From Butyricicoccus pullicaecorum (lineage in GTDB: Bacteria > Bacillota > Clostridia > Oscillospirales > Butyricicoccaceae): a stretch of DNA of 64,000 bases. Positions 39,558 through 48,828 of the stretch are shown piece by piece; positions within the stretch are counted from its first letter, which is position 1; each line of letters starts with the position of its first letter. The notes beneath the pieces were generated by a model that was not told the origin of the DNA, ran no database searches, and was given only the letters and a program-made list of their open reading frames with translations. The position numbers and the translations under genes are program-made. Where the stretch lies: the NCBI GenBank assembly GCA_018366195.1, contig JAGZIN010000003.1, positions 1 through 64,000 on the forward strand, written 5' to 3'.

Positions 39558-40349
39558 TTATTCTGCGAAAATTCCGATTTTACGGAATTTTTCATAGCGT
39601 TTTTCAAGCAGCTGTTCCATTGTCTGAACAGAGGACAGCTCTTTGAACTGCTCATGCAATGCTTTTTTGAGGTTACGCATCAAAGAACCGCTCTCTGAAA
39701 CAATCCCCTCAATCATGCCAAAAGAGAGCAGGTCATCTGCGGTAATTTTCAATCTCTCGGCTGCCTCCACCTCTCGGCTGGCATCTTTCCACAAAATTGA
39801 TGCACAGCCGCGCGGAGAAATCACCGAATAAATTGCATTCTCCAGCATCAAAACACGGTCTGCAACTGCAAGCGCGAGTGCGCCGCCGGAACCGCCTTCT
39901 CCTGTAATGATGCTGATGACCGGAGTCCGCAGCACCATAAAATCACTGAGACAACGCGCAATGGCCTCACCCTGTCCACGTTCCTCTGCGCCAACTCCAC
40001 AGAATGCACCAGCGGTATCTACAAAGCAAATCACAGGACGATGAAACTTCTCTGCCTGCTTTGCCAGACGCAGGGCTTTTCGATAGCCCTCCGGGTGCGC
40101 CATCGCAAAGTTTGCGCGGATATTTTCCTCAGTTGTCTTACCCTTTCTATGCCCAATCACCGTGACAGGTGTTCCCTGAAAGACTGCAATTCCGGCGCAA
40201 ATCGCCGAATCATCGGCATACCCGCGATCTCCATGCAGCTCTGTAAAATCATCAAACAGTGTTTTTACATAGTCATCAATCGTTGGGCGCTTACTATCAT
40301 GAATCAGCCGCATTTTTTGAGATACGGGGAGTTTTTCTTTTGTACTCAT
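39558..40349 (-). CDS. accA: Acetyl-CoA carboxylase carboxyltransferase subunit alpha
   Basis: 263 aa. RPTIDDYVKTLFDDFTELHG, ICFVDTAGAFCGVGAEERGQ and IITGEGGSGGALALAVADRV are AccA signatures. Shorter N-terminus than the E. coli protein, as usual in Clostridia. Forms the carboxyltransferase with AccD. Four-base overlap with accD. Confidence 0.96.
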   Translation of the reverse strand: MSTKEKLPVSQKMRLIHDSKRPTIDDYVKTLFDDFTELHGDRGYADDSAICAGIAVFQGTPVTVIGHRKGKTTEENIRANFAMAHPEGYRKALRLAKQAEKFHRPVICFVDTAGAFCGVGAEERGQGEAIARCLSDFMVLRTPVISIITGEGGSGGALALAVADRVLMLENAIYSVISPRGCASILWKDASREVEAAERLKITADDLLSFGMIEGIVSESGSLMRNLKKALHEQFKELSSVQTMEQLLEKRYEKFRKIGIFAE

Positions 40350-41209
40350 ACTGTCTCCCCCCGTCCCTGTGGCTGGTGCATGCGCAGCAGCGTCTGCAAT
40401 GTATGACGCATTTGATTCCGTGGTACAATTTTATCACAAAATCCGTGCGCAAGCAAGAACTCTGATGACTGAAAATCCTCCGGAAGCTTTTCTCCGATGG
40501 TTCCCTCAATGACGCGGCGTCCAGCGAACCCAATGGTTGCATGAGGTTCTGCCAGAATGATATCTCCAAGTGAAGCAAAGCTTGCTGTGACACCGCCTGT
40601 TGTAGGGTCCGTCAGCACCGTGATATACAGCAGTCCTGCATCAGAATGTCTGCGTGCCGCACCGGATACCTTTGCCATTTGCAGGAGAGAAAACATGCCC
40701 TCCTGCATCCGTGCACCACCTGACGCGGTAAACAGGATTACGGGCAGCCGGCGGCGGGTTGCATATTCAAATAAACGCGTCAGCTTCTCTCCCACAACAC
40801 TGCCCATAGATGCCATCAGAAAATGGCTGTCCATAATGCCGAGACAGGTTTCAATCCCGCCAATTGTGCAAACACCTGTTACAACAGCGTCCTGCATACC
40901 GGTCTTTTCCTGAAGTGCCTCTATTTTTTCACGGTAGCCCTCAAAGTCCAGCGGATTACAGGGGCGAATATTGGCAAACATTTCGCGGAAGGAATCTTTA
41001 TCCGCAGTGATGCGTACCCGCGTCCGAGCCAGCAGACGGGCATAGCGTCCACAGGACGGACATACATAGAGATTTTTTCCATAGTTACGTGCCTGAAGCT
41101 GTGTCCCACAGCCTTTGCATACAATCTGTGGTTTTTCTTCCGGCAGGGTATCCGAATCTTTCATCTGCATGGAGGTCGTTCTGGTTTTTTGAAAGAGATC
41201 AATCAGCAT
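40346..41209 (-). CDS. accD: Acetyl-CoA carboxylase carboxyltransferase subunit beta
   Basis: 287 aa. N-terminal zinc ribbon (CKGCGTQLQARNYGKNLYVC, then CPSCG), LFTASGGARMQEGMFSLLQM, and PTTGGVTASFASLGDIILAE for the crotonase-like core. Transfers the carboxyl group from biotin to acetyl-CoA with AccA. Confidence 0.96.
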   Translation of the reverse strand: MLIDLFQKTRTTSMQMKDSDTLPEEKPQIVCKGCGTQLQARNYGKNLYVCPSCGRYARLLARTRVRITADKDSFREMFANIRPCNPLDFEGYREKIEALQEKTGMQDAVVTGVCTIGGIETCLGIMDSHFLMASMGSVVGEKLTRLFEYATRRRLPVILFTASGGARMQEGMFSLLQMAKVSGAARRHSDAGLLYITVLTDPTTGGVTASFASLGDIILAEPHATIGFAGRRVIEGTIGEKLPEDFQSSEFLLAHGFCDKIVPRNQMRHTLQTLLRMHQPQGRGETV

Positions 41210-41223
41210 GTGTTCCCCTCCTC

Positions 41224-42570
41224 TCAGCGGTCAAAATCGCCATTGGCGATAGAATTGGTATGAAAATCTCCTGATACAAAAATATCCGATGACAAAAGTC
41301 CAAGCTGAAAATCCACACTGGTCATCACACCGTCAAATAATGTTTCTGCAAGAGCACGGCGCATACGTGCAATTGCCTGTGCACGGTCTTTGCCCGTTAC
41401 AATCAGTTTTCCAATCATGCTGTCATAAAATGGCGGAATGGTATAGCCCTGATATGCCGCAGTATCCATGCGCACCCCAGGACCACCAGACAAGTGCATT
41501 GCAAGGATATGTCCCGGACAAGGTGCAAAATTCCGCGTCGGATCTTCTGCATTGATACGACATTCGATTGCATGCCCTTGCAGCTGTAAATCCTCCTGAC
41601 AGAAAGAAATTGGCTCTCCGGCAGCGATTTTGATTTGTTCACATACAAGGTCTATTCCTGTCACCTGTTCGGTAACAGGGTGCTCTACCTGAATTCGGGT
41701 ATTCATCTCACAAAAGAAAAAATTCTTTTGGTCATCAACCAAAAATTCAACCGTTCCGGCATTGATATAGCCAACCTTTTGCGCAAGGTCACGCGCCGCA
41801 TTGCAAATCTTCTCTCTGGTTTGCGGGTCAAGAAAGAAAGATGGTGCCTCTTCGATGAGCTTTTGATGACGGCGCTGAATGGAACACTCGCGTTCAAACA
41901 GATGTACCACATTTCCCTGCGTATCACCCAAAATCTGCACCTCAATATGGCGCGGATTTTCGACATATCGCTCGATATATAATCTGCCGTCTCCAAAGTT
42001 TGCCTGTGCCTCTCCCGAAGCCGTATCATAGGCACTCTTTAAGTCTGCATGGGTGCGTGCAACACGGATTCCTTTGCCGCCGCCGCCAGCCGAAGCCTTG
42101 AGCATGACGGGATAACCGATTTTTTCTGCCCACTGCTCTGCCTCTGCAAAATCAGCAACTGCACCATCAGACCCCAGCGCAACCGGAACTCCGGCAGCGA
42201 TAGCAGTCCGTTTTGCTTCTGACTTATCACCAAGCAGCCGAATGGTTTGCGGCTTGGGTCCAATGAAAGCAATGCCGTACTGAATGGCAAGCTCTGCAAA
42301 CTCCGCATTTTCAGACAGAAAGCCAAATCCCGGGTGAATTGCCTGTGCACCCGAAGCGAGTGCTGCTGAAATCAGATTCTGCATATTCAGGTAACTATCA
42401 CGCGGGTTTGCCGGTCCAATGCAAATTGCTTCATCTGCAATCTGTGCATGCAGCGCTTCCTTATCAGCCTCTGAATAGACCGCAACTGAAATAATTCCCA
42501 TATCACGGCAGGCACGAATGATGCGCACAGCAATTTCCCCGCGGTTTGCAATTAAGATTTTTTGAAACAT
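41224..42570 (-). CDS. accC: Acetyl-CoA carboxylase, biotin carboxylase subunit
   Basis: About 448 aa. MFQKILIANRGEIAVRIIRA start, the ATP-grasp loop LKASAGGGGKGIRVA, FVDDQ... FCEMNTRIQVEHPVTEQVTG and the C-terminal ECRINAEDPTRNFAPCPGHI. Carboxylates biotin on AccB using ATP and bicarbonate. Start at ATG 42570 with GCAGGAG; an in-frame extension of 22 residues overlaps fabZ and is rejected. Confidence 0.97.
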   Translation of the reverse strand: MFQKILIANRGEIAVRIIRACRDMGIISVAVYSEADKEALHAQIADEAICIGPANPRDSYLNMQNLISAALASGAQAIHPGFGFLSENAEFAELAIQYGIAFIGPKPQTIRLLGDKSEAKRTAIAAGVPVALGSDGAVADFAEAEQWAEKIGYPVMLKASAGGGGKGIRVARTHADLKSAYDTASGEAQANFGDGRLYIERYVENPRHIEVQILGDTQGNVVHLFERECSIQRRHQKLIEEAPSFFLDPQTREKICNAARDLAQKVGYINAGTVEFLVDDQKNFFFCEMNTRIQVEHPVTEQVTGIDLVCEQIKIAAGEPISFCQEDLQLQGHAIECRINAEDPTRNFAPCPGHILAMHLSGGPGVRMDTAAYQGYTIPPFYDSMIGKLIVTGKDRAQAIARMRRALAETLFDGVMTSVDFQLGLLSSDIFVSGDFHTNSIANGDFDR

Positions 42571-42586
42571 GTCTCCTGCACCTGCA

Positions 42587-43009
42587 TCATTCGCCAATAA
42601 AGCATTTGATTTCCGCTTCCGATGCCAGCTTACCATCTACAAATGCACGTCCTTGCGCAACTGCAAGCGGTGCGCGCATTTTGACCAGCTCGACTTCGAG
42701 TGTCAGCACCTCACCGGGACGTACCATCTGGCGAAATTTTGCTTTATCAATGCTGGTATAGAATGCTGTCTTGCCACGATGCTGCTCCTGAGACAAAATT
42801 GCAACTGCACCTACCTGTGCAAGCGCCTCAAGCTGAAAAACTGCCGGCATAATTGGATTTTCCGGAAAATGTCCCTGAAAAAAGAACTCGTCTCCGGTTA
42901 AATGCAGTTCTCCCTTCGCTCCTGTTTCGGTGATTTCCAAAATGGTATCCACCAAAAGCATTGGCGGGCGGTGTGGAATGATTTCCATAATCTGTTCTTG
43001 ATTCAGCAT
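42587..43009 (-). CDS. fabZ: 3-hydroxyacyl-ACP dehydratase
   Basis: 140 aa. Catalytic His in IIPHRPPMLLVDTILE and Glu in GHFPENPIMPAVFQLEALAQ. Dehydrates hydroxyacyl-ACP to trans-2-enoyl-ACP. Hotdog fold. Between accB and accC, as in many Clostridia and lactic acid bacteria. Confidence 0.96.
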   Translation of the reverse strand: MLNQEQIMEIIPHRPPMLLVDTILEITETGAKGELHLTGDEFFFQGHFPENPIMPAVFQLEALAQVGAVAILSQEQHRGKTAFYTSIDKAKFRQMVRPGEVLTLEVELVKMRAPLAVAQGRAFVDGKLASEAEIKCFIGE

Positions 43010-43021
43010 TTACCTTCCTCC

Positions 43022-43459
43022 TCACTCAATGACAACCAATACCTGCTTGTACTCTACCATATCTCCGTTCTGTGCCAGAATCCGACTGATTGTTCCATCG
43101 CAGGGCGCCACAATTTCATTCATCGTCTTCATCGCTTCAATGATAAACAAGGTCTCACCCTTTTTGACCTGCTGCCCTACCTCAATAAACGGAGGCTCCT
43201 CCGGTGCCGGTGCACTGTAAAATACACCGACCAATGGAGCTTCCACAGGTGTGCCTGAAATCGTCTCCTCCTGTGGAGCCGCAGCCGCGTCCGTCACAGT
43301 CTGTACCGCTGCAGAAACACTAGCTGCTGGAGCAGCCATCGCCGGCAGCTCAATATGCAGCTCAAAATCATCGTTTTTGACTTCAAATACCGAAATGCCG
43401 CGCTGCTTTACTGCGTCCATGAGGGCAATTGAAAGTTCTTTTAATTCTTTTGTATCCAT
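43022..43459 (-). CDS. accB: Biotin carboxyl carrier protein
   Basis: 145 aa. N-terminal helix (LKELSIALMDAVKQRGISVF), Ala/Pro-rich linker (AAPAASVSAAVQTVTDAAAA), and a lipoyl-like domain with the biotinylation site FIIEAMKTMNEIVAPCDGTI. Carries biotin between AccC and AccA/D. Directly follows fabF with no gap. Confidence 0.96.
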   Translation of the reverse strand: MDTKELKELSIALMDAVKQRGISVFEVKNDDFELHIELPAMAAPAASVSAAVQTVTDAAAAPQEETISGTPVEAPLVGVFYSAPAPEEPPFIEVGQQVKKGETLFIIEAMKTMNEIVAPCDGTISRILAQNGDMVEYKQVLVVIE

Positions 43460-44695
43460 TTAATCCTCCAGCTTCCGGAACAACAAGGTTGCATTGTGTC
43501 CGCCAAATCCCAGCGAATTGCTGAGTGCCGCACGGATTGGAGTTTCCAACGCATGGTTTGGAGTAATGTCCAAATCGCAATCTGCGTCTGGCTCCTCGTA
43601 ATTGATGGTTGGCGGAACGACACCATGCTGAATCGCCAAAAGGCAGGCAATGGCCTCCACAGCACCCGCCGCGCCCAGTAAATGTCCCGTCATAGACTTG
43701 GTTGAGGAGATATGAACACGGCTTGCCGCATCTCCAAATGCTTTCTTGATTGCCATGGTCTCGATTTTATCGTTCATCGGCGTAGACGTACCATGTGCAT
43801 TGATATAATCAATCTGGTCCGGTGTCATGCCGGCATCTTCCATAGCAAGCTGCATGGCACGTGCACCACCATTGCCCTCTGGGTCGGGAGAAGTAATATG
43901 GTAAGCATCTGAGGTCGCACCATAGCCTGCAACCTCACCCAGAATCACAGCACCGCGTGCTTTTGCATGAGACAAGCTTTCCAACACCAGTGCACCAGCA
44001 CCCTCACCCATCACAAAGCCGCTCCGTCTTGCATCGAATGGCACCGAAGCTGCATCTGGATTCTCTCCTGTATGCAGTGCTTTCATATTCTGGAAGCCCG
44101 CAGTGGCAATGCGGATAATGGACGCCTCTGCGCCGCCCGCAATCATAACGTCCTGATAACCATGCCGAATGGCACGATATGCCTCGCCAATTGCATGGTT
44201 TCCGGTTGCACAGGCGCTAACCGGACAGAAGGACTCTCCCCGAAATCCCAGCGCCATAGAAATATGAGCTGCACCCATATTTGCAATCATTTCCGGAATA
44301 CAGAGCGGAGAAACTCGGCTTGGACCTTTTTCCATCAGCTTCTGGAACTCATCTTCAAATACATACAGTCCGCCTACGCCAGACCCAAAAAACACACCTG
44401 CTCGTTCCGGATTAAACGCGCCTTCTTTGATACCAGCCTGTTCAGCCGCCTGCTTTGCAGCAGCAATTGCAAAGTGGCAATACCGTTCCATGCGCTTGCT
44501 CTCACGTTTGTCCATATAAGCAGTCGGATCGAAATCCTTGACCTCAGCCGCCAGCTTCGCCTTATACTCGGTTGTATCAAAATGTGTAATGGGAGCAATA
44601 CCATTCTTTCCGGTTTTCAAACCTTCCCAAAAGGAGGGTATATCATTTCCAATTGGCGTAACCGCACCCATTCCTGTAACAACTACACGTTCCAT
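43460..44695 (-). CDS. fabF: 3-oxoacyl-ACP synthase II
   Basis: 411 aa. MERVVVTGMGAVTPIGNDIP start; catalytic Cys in CPVSACATGNHAIGEAYRAI, His in YINAHGTSTPMNDKIE, and Lys/His in SSTKSMTGHLLGAAG. Elongating condensing enzyme. Stop codon abuts the accB start. Confidence 0.97.
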   Translation of the reverse strand: MERVVVTGMGAVTPIGNDIPSFWEGLKTGKNGIAPITHFDTTEYKAKLAAEVKDFDPTAYMDKRESKRMERYCHFAIAAAKQAAEQAGIKEGAFNPERAGVFFGSGVGGLYVFEDEFQKLMEKGPSRVSPLCIPEMIANMGAAHISMALGFRGESFCPVSACATGNHAIGEAYRAIRHGYQDVMIAGGAEASIIRIATAGFQNMKALHTGENPDAASVPFDARRSGFVMGEGAGALVLESLSHAKARGAVILGEVAGYGATSDAYHITSPDPEGNGGARAMQLAMEDAGMTPDQIDYINAHGTSTPMNDKIETMAIKKAFGDAASRVHISSTKSMTGHLLGAAGAVEAIACLLAIQHGVVPPTINYEEPDADCDLDITPNHALETPIRAALSNSLGFGGHNATLLFRKLED

Positions 44696-44707
44696 AAAAG
44701 ACCTCTC

Positions 44708-45439
44708 TTATATCCCCATTCCGCCATCTGTTACAATGACCTGTCCCGTCACATACGATGCTGCATCAGATGCCAAAAATGCCACAACATTTGCGATTTC
44801 CTCAGGCTTTCCAAAGCGTCCCAGCGCAATCTGCTTCTTTGTGCCTTCCTTGAGTTCCTCGGGCAGACTCTCTGTCATATCTGTTTCAATAAAGCCCGGT
44901 GCAACTGCATTGACTGTAATTCCGCGGCTTCCCAGCTCCTTTGCTGCTGATTTGGTCATACCAATCAGCCCCGCCTTAGATGCCGCATAATTGACCTGTC
45001 CCGCATTGCCTGCCACACCAGCAACCGAGCTAATGTTTATGATGCGTCCTGCCTTAGCACGGAGCATCATGGCACCGCACAGACGCAGCATGTGAAACGC
45101 ACCCTTTAAGTTGATTCGAATGACCTCATCAAATTGTTCTTCGCTCATACGCACCAATAAGCCGTCACGTGTGATGCCGGCATTATTGACCAGAATGCCC
45201 GGTACCCCAAGTTCTTCCTTGATTTCCTTGAGTGCCGCATCACATGCGGCAAAGTCGGCAACGTCCCAAGCCTTTGCCACGGCGCGAACGCCATAGGTAC
45301 GGCACTGTTCTGCAACAGCCTCCGCTTTTTCCACCGAGGACGCACAGTTGATGACCACATCATGTCCCTGCTGAGCAAGCTTTTGTGCGATTGCCGCGCC
45401 AATGCCGCGCGAGCCGCCTGTAATAATTGCAACTGCCAT
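44708..45439 (-). CDS. fabG: 3-oxoacyl-ACP reductase
   Basis: 243 aa, short-chain dehydrogenase. NADP-binding IITGGSRGIGAAIAQKLAQQ, ILVNNAGITRDGLLVRMSEE, catalytic Ser in INISSVAGVAGN, and YAASKAGLIGMTKSAAKELG (YxxxK). Reduces ketoacyl-ACP. Confidence 0.97.
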   Translation of the reverse strand: MAVAIITGGSRGIGAAIAQKLAQQGHDVVINCASSVEKAEAVAEQCRTYGVRAVAKAWDVADFAACDAALKEIKEELGVPGILVNNAGITRDGLLVRMSEEQFDEVIRINLKGAFHMLRLCGAMMLRAKAGRIINISSVAGVAGNAGQVNYAASKAGLIGMTKSAAKELGSRGITVNAVAPGFIETDMTESLPEELKEGTKKQIALGRFGKPEEIANVVAFLASDAASYVTGQVIVTDGGMGI

Positions 45440-45447
45440 ATTGTCCG

Positions 45448-46404
45448 TTAGCCTTCCTTTCCGAATCGTACTGTCCGTGTCTCCATCACCTGCGCTGCGC
45501 CACGAATCAGCTTTTCTACAATTTCCTGACAGCTCATCGGTGTATTTAACATACCTGCAATCTGTCCAGCCATAAAGGTTCCCTCTTCAAAGTTCCCGTC
45601 CTGCACAGCCTTACGCAGAGAACCAGCCGTCATCTCCTCAATTTCCTCCAGAGAACGGTCATCGCCAGCCTTCTCAAGCTGCGCACATTTTCTGGTCACC
45701 GGAGATTTGAGGGAACGTACAGGGTGTCCATTTGCTCGTCCTGTGACAATGGTTGAGATATCACTTGCCTTGAGAACCAATTCCTTGTACTTTTCCGAAA
45801 TCTGACATTCTTGGGAGGTCAGGAAAATCGTACCGCATTGAACCCCCTCTGCACCCAGCATCAGCATTGCCGCAACGCCGCGTCCATCTCCGACGCCTCC
45901 AGCACCAATAACCGGAATTTCGACTGCGTCAACAACCTGCGGCAACAGTGCCATCGTTGTGGTTTCTCCAATATGTCCGCCAGCTTCCATGCCCTCAGCA
46001 ATCACAGCATCTGCGCCAGAACGCTCCATACGCTTTGCCAGCGCTACCGATGCCACAACCGGAATCACCTTCACACCAGCTTCTTTCCATGCAGGAATAT
46101 ATTTTGCCGGATTGCCCGCGCCTGTTGTGACGACTTCGATTTTTTCATCAATTGCCAATTGTGCCAATTCATCTGCATTCGGACTGAGCAGCATGATGTT
46201 CAACCCAATTGGTTTTTGGGTTGCTGCACGTGCTTTGTGAATTTCTGCACGAATTACCTCTGCCGGTGCCGCACCGCCTGCAATAATGCCAAGTCCCCCT
46301 GCTTCACTCACCGCAGCGGCAAGAGTCCCCTCTGCAATCCACGCCATTGCTCCCTGAAAAACGGGATATTCAATCCCCAATAACTCTGTAATTCTGGTTT
46401 TCAT
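45448..46404 (-). CDS. fabK: FMN-dependent enoyl-ACP reductase II
   Basis: 318 aa. MKTRITELLGIEYPVFQGAM start, AVSEAGGLGIIAGGAAPAEV, IAEGMEAGGHIGETTTMALL (the catalytic His region) and VIGAGGVGDGRGVAAMLMLG (FMN phosphate site). NADH- and FMN-dependent, unlike FabI. Its presence predicts low sensitivity to FabI-directed inhibitors. No fabI/fabL in the operon. Confidence 0.96.
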   Translation of the reverse strand: MKTRITELLGIEYPVFQGAMAWIAEGTLAAAVSEAGGLGIIAGGAAPAEVIRAEIHKARAATQKPIGLNIMLLSPNADELAQLAIDEKIEVVTTGAGNPAKYIPAWKEAGVKVIPVVASVALAKRMERSGADAVIAEGMEAGGHIGETTTMALLPQVVDAVEIPVIGAGGVGDGRGVAAMLMLGAEGVQCGTIFLTSQECQISEKYKELVLKASDISTIVTGRANGHPVRSLKSPVTRKCAQLEKAGDDRSLEEIEEMTAGSLRKAVQDGNFEEGTFMAGQIAGMLNTPMSCQEIVEKLIRGAAQVMETRTVRFGKEG

Positions 46405-46414
46405 GATATCCTCC

Positions 46415-47419
46415 TCAAATCCGAATCACAGCAGCGCCATAGGTCAAGCCGCCGCCAAATCCACACACAACGATACACTGTCCCGTCTGAAGCTTTCCAT
46501 TTTTGCGCATCTCATCTAAACAAAGCGGAATGCTGACACCAGAGGTATTGCCAAAGCGTTCAATATTGACATATACCTTATTTTGATCTAAGCCGTAGCG
46601 TGTTGTAATCATATTCAAGATGCGAACATTTGCCTGATGCAGCACGAACCAGTCCACTTGCTCCGGTGTCACATCTGCTTCACGCAGCACCGCGTCAATT
46701 GCTTCTGGTACGGCGGCTGCGGTAAATCGGAACACCTCACTGCCAGCCATGTGCAAAAAGCGATCTGTATGGGCATTTCTAGGTTCCTCCAGCGGATTCT
46801 CCTGGGGCAGTGCATTTGCCTTTAAGCACTCACCCAAAACGCCGTTGGCACGCATATAAGTAGCAAGTACACCTTTCTCTGTATCCGATGCCTGCACAAC
46901 CGCCGCTGCCGCGCCATCTCCAAAAATCACACAGGTAGAGCGATCTTGATAATCCACAATACGGCTCAGCGTTTCCGCACAGATAATCAGAACATTCTTT
47001 GCCTTTCCGGACTGTATAAAGCTGTCTGCAACCTCAAGACAGTAAACAAATCCGGAACAAGCAGCACTCAGGTCAAATGCCATGGCATGCTTTGCACCCA
47101 ACTTGCCCTGCACCATGCAGGCAACAGAGGGCGTAAAGAAATCTGGTGTGACGGTTCCCACCAAAATAAGGTCCAGTTCCTCTGCGCCAAGTGCCGCATC
47201 AGAAAGCGCATCGCGGGAAGCCTCGAGCGCCATTTCCCATGTTGCCATATTGAGCGCAACCCTGCGTTCCCGAATTCCTGTCCGCTTTTGAATCCATTCA
47301 TCATTGGTATCTACCATAGACTCCAGCAGCTCATTTGTCAACTTAAACTCAGGCACATAACTGCCTGTTCCAATTAGTTTCGTACCGATATCATTCACGC
47401 TCCCTGCGTTATCTTTCAA
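46415..47419 (-). CDS. fabH: 3-oxoacyl-ACP synthase III
   Basis: 334 aa. GTGSYVPEFKLTNELLESMV near the start; catalytic Cys in AFDLSAACSGFVYCLEVADS, His in WFVLHQANVRILN and Asn in RFGNTSGVSIPLCLDEM. Starts chain synthesis from acetyl-CoA (or branched CoAs). First gene of the leftward operon. Has about ten more N-terminal residues than usual (MKDNAGSVNDIGTK), so the true start may be slightly downstream. Confidence 0.96.
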   Translation of the reverse strand: MKDNAGSVNDIGTKLIGTGSYVPEFKLTNELLESMVDTNDEWIQKRTGIRERRVALNMATWEMALEASRDALSDAALGAEELDLILVGTVTPDFFTPSVACMVQGKLGAKHAMAFDLSAACSGFVYCLEVADSFIQSGKAKNVLIICAETLSRIVDYQDRSTCVIFGDGAAAAVVQASDTEKGVLATYMRANGVLGECLKANALPQENPLEEPRNAHTDRFLHMAGSEVFRFTAAAVPEAIDAVLREADVTPEQVDWFVLHQANVRILNMITTRYGLDQNKVYVNIERFGNTSGVSIPLCLDEMRKNGKLQTGQCIVVCGFGGGLTYGAAVIRI

Positions 47420-47534
47420 CTCTATTTTCCGATTCCAGCAAGCATAGCGATGTTCTTGCTCTGCATGAAAAAATTTACTTCGTCAATCCCCCTTGCAACC
47501 GCCAAATTCGCATATTCGGGAGAATTTTGACGAT

Positions 47535-47591
47535 AGTTTGATTGACAAAGTAATCTTATAATATTATAATAAGATGCAATTGGTATGTCAA
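47535..47591. promoter_or_regulatory. Divergent overlapping fab promoters
   Basis: Rightward: TTGACA (47542-47547), 17 bases, TATAAT (47565-47570). Leftward: TTGACA (read from 47591 to 47586), 17 bases, TATAAT (47568 to 47563). Both are perfect consensus and the -10 elements overlap. An inverted repeat with arms ATCTTAT and ATAAGAT (47553-47575) covers both -10 elements. AGTTTGATTGACAAAGT (47535-47551) covers the rightward -35 and resembles the FabT operator AGTTTGAT-N-TCAAACT pattern. Confidence 0.85.
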
Positions 47592-47630
47592 CCTTTTCTT
47601 CACAGAAAAACCAAAAATATGAAAAAATAA

Positions 47631-47647
47631 GTAGTTTTGAAAACTAC
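47631..47647. promoter_or_regulatory. Perfect palindrome in the fabD leader
   Basis: GTAGTTTTGAAAACTAC, 17 bases with perfect symmetry, 22 bases upstream of the fabD ATG and about 55 bases downstream of the likely transcription start. Probable operator or roadblock site for a fatty acid regulator encoded elsewhere. Confidence 0.6.
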
Positions 47648-47669
47648 GAACTACAGAGGAGCGTATTTT

Positions 47670-48590
47670 ATGGAATATGGTTTTGCATTTTTCCCTGGTC
47701 AGGGTGCGCAGCATTCCGGCATGGGCAGAGACTTGTATGAAAACAATGCAGCCGCAAAGGAAATTTTTGACCGTGCTAGTGCAGTGGCGCAAACAGATGT
47801 GAGGGAACTTTGCTTTGAAAGCACACAAGAGGAGTTAAACCGCACTGTACATTCTCAAATTGCAATTTTTACACACTCCTTCGCTACATATGCAGCACTG
47901 CTTGATGCCGGTGTTCGCTTCCGTGCATGTGCAGGCTTCTCCCTTGGAGAATATACCGCCCTGACTGCATCAGGTATTCTATCTTTCGAAGACGGTATCC
48001 GGCTGGTTCTTCGCCGTGGACAGCTCATGCAGCAGGCTTCCGATGCAATGGACGGCTGTATGGCAGCTGTTTTAGGGTTATCCGACGAGGCCGTTGAACA
48101 GGCTTGCGCCTCCGTTTCTGGAGTTGTGTTCCCTGTCAACTACAATTGTCCCAATCAGCTTGTCATTGCAGGAGAGCGTCCTGCTGTGGAGCAGGCAATT
48201 GCAGCCTGCAAAGAAGCCGGTGCACGCCGTGCCCTGCCGCTCGCAGTCAGCGGTGCATTTCACACACCACTTATGGCAGAGGCAGCCAAGGAACTGCGCG
48301 CCTTTGCGGAGACCTTATCTGTGCATACCCCAACCATGCCTATTTACAGCAATGTGACGGGAGACCTGTTCACGCTCACCGATTTACCGCTCCATCTGGA
48401 AAAGCACATGTGTTCCCCTGTCCGTTGGAAAGCGCTTGTGACAAATGGTATGGCTGCTGGACTTTGCTCTGGTGTTGAAATTGGTCCGGGTAAAACGCTT
48501 GCAGGTTTTGCAAAGAAAATCAGCAAGGATTTTATCATTCGTACCGTAGAAACCACAGAGGAACTCTATGCCGCTGCCCAAAACCTTTAA
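47670..48590 (+). CDS. fabD: Malonyl-CoA:ACP transacylase
   Basis: 306 aa. FFPGQGAQHSGMGRDLYENN start, nucleophile Ser in CAGFSLGEYTALTASG, and His in AVSGAFHTPLMAEAAKELRA. Loads malonyl onto ACP. AGAGGAG before ATG at 47670. Transcribed alone, divergently from the rest of the fab genes, with its own terminator. Confidence 0.96.
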   Translation: MEYGFAFFPGQGAQHSGMGRDLYENNAAAKEIFDRASAVAQTDVRELCFESTQEELNRTVHSQIAIFTHSFATYAALLDAGVRFRACAGFSLGEYTALTASGILSFEDGIRLVLRRGQLMQQASDAMDGCMAAVLGLSDEAVEQACASVSGVVFPVNYNCPNQLVIAGERPAVEQAIAACKEAGARRALPLAVSGAFHTPLMAEAAKELRAFAETLSVHTPTMPIYSNVTGDLFTLTDLPLHLEKHMCSPVRWKALVTNGMAAGLCSGVEIGPGKTLAGFAKKISKDFIIRTVETTEELYAAAQNL

Positions 48591-48623
48591 GTAATTTTAT
48601 ATATCTGTCTCTCATAAAATCAG

Positions 48624-48669
48624 ACATCTCCAGCGATTGCTTTCTGGCATTGGCTGGAGATGTTTTTCT
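48624..48669 (+). terminator. fabD terminator
   Basis: ACATCTCCAGC ... GCTGGAGATGT followed by TTTTTC; 11-bp stem with a long loop. Confidence 0.88.
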
Positions 48670-48791
48670 ATGGGTTCAGAATGGTCGACGGCTGTCGTTT
48701 TTTCTGTTTTGTGAGTTAAAATTATTTTTTGAAAATAGATAACCTAGGTTTTGTATAATTTATAAATCACTTTCTTCTCTGGTTGGCACAC
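48670..48791. other. A/T-rich gap without gene
   Basis: Between the fabD terminator and the next terminator. Contains a TTGAAA...TATAAT-like pair on the plus strand (about 48728-48757) with no obvious gene after it. Nothing else seen. Confidence 0.3.
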
Positions 48792-48823
48792 AAAAAAGCA
48801 GCCCAAATTTGAGCTGCTTTTTT
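48792..48823. terminator. Terminator of the SUFU-domain gene
   Basis: AAAAAAGCAGC, ten-base loop, GCTGCTTTTTT, just after the stop of the leftward SUFU gene; symmetrical, so it could act in both directions. Confidence 0.9.
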
Positions 48824-48828
48824 GCCTT

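Noticed and set aside
43967..44950. 327-codon rightward frame opposite fabF/fabG
   Set aside because: Antisense shadow; Cys/His/Arg-rich composition and no start signals.
47535..47591. FapR box at the fab promoters
   Set aside because: The known FapR operator pattern TTAGTACCTGATACTAA is not present; the palindromes here differ.
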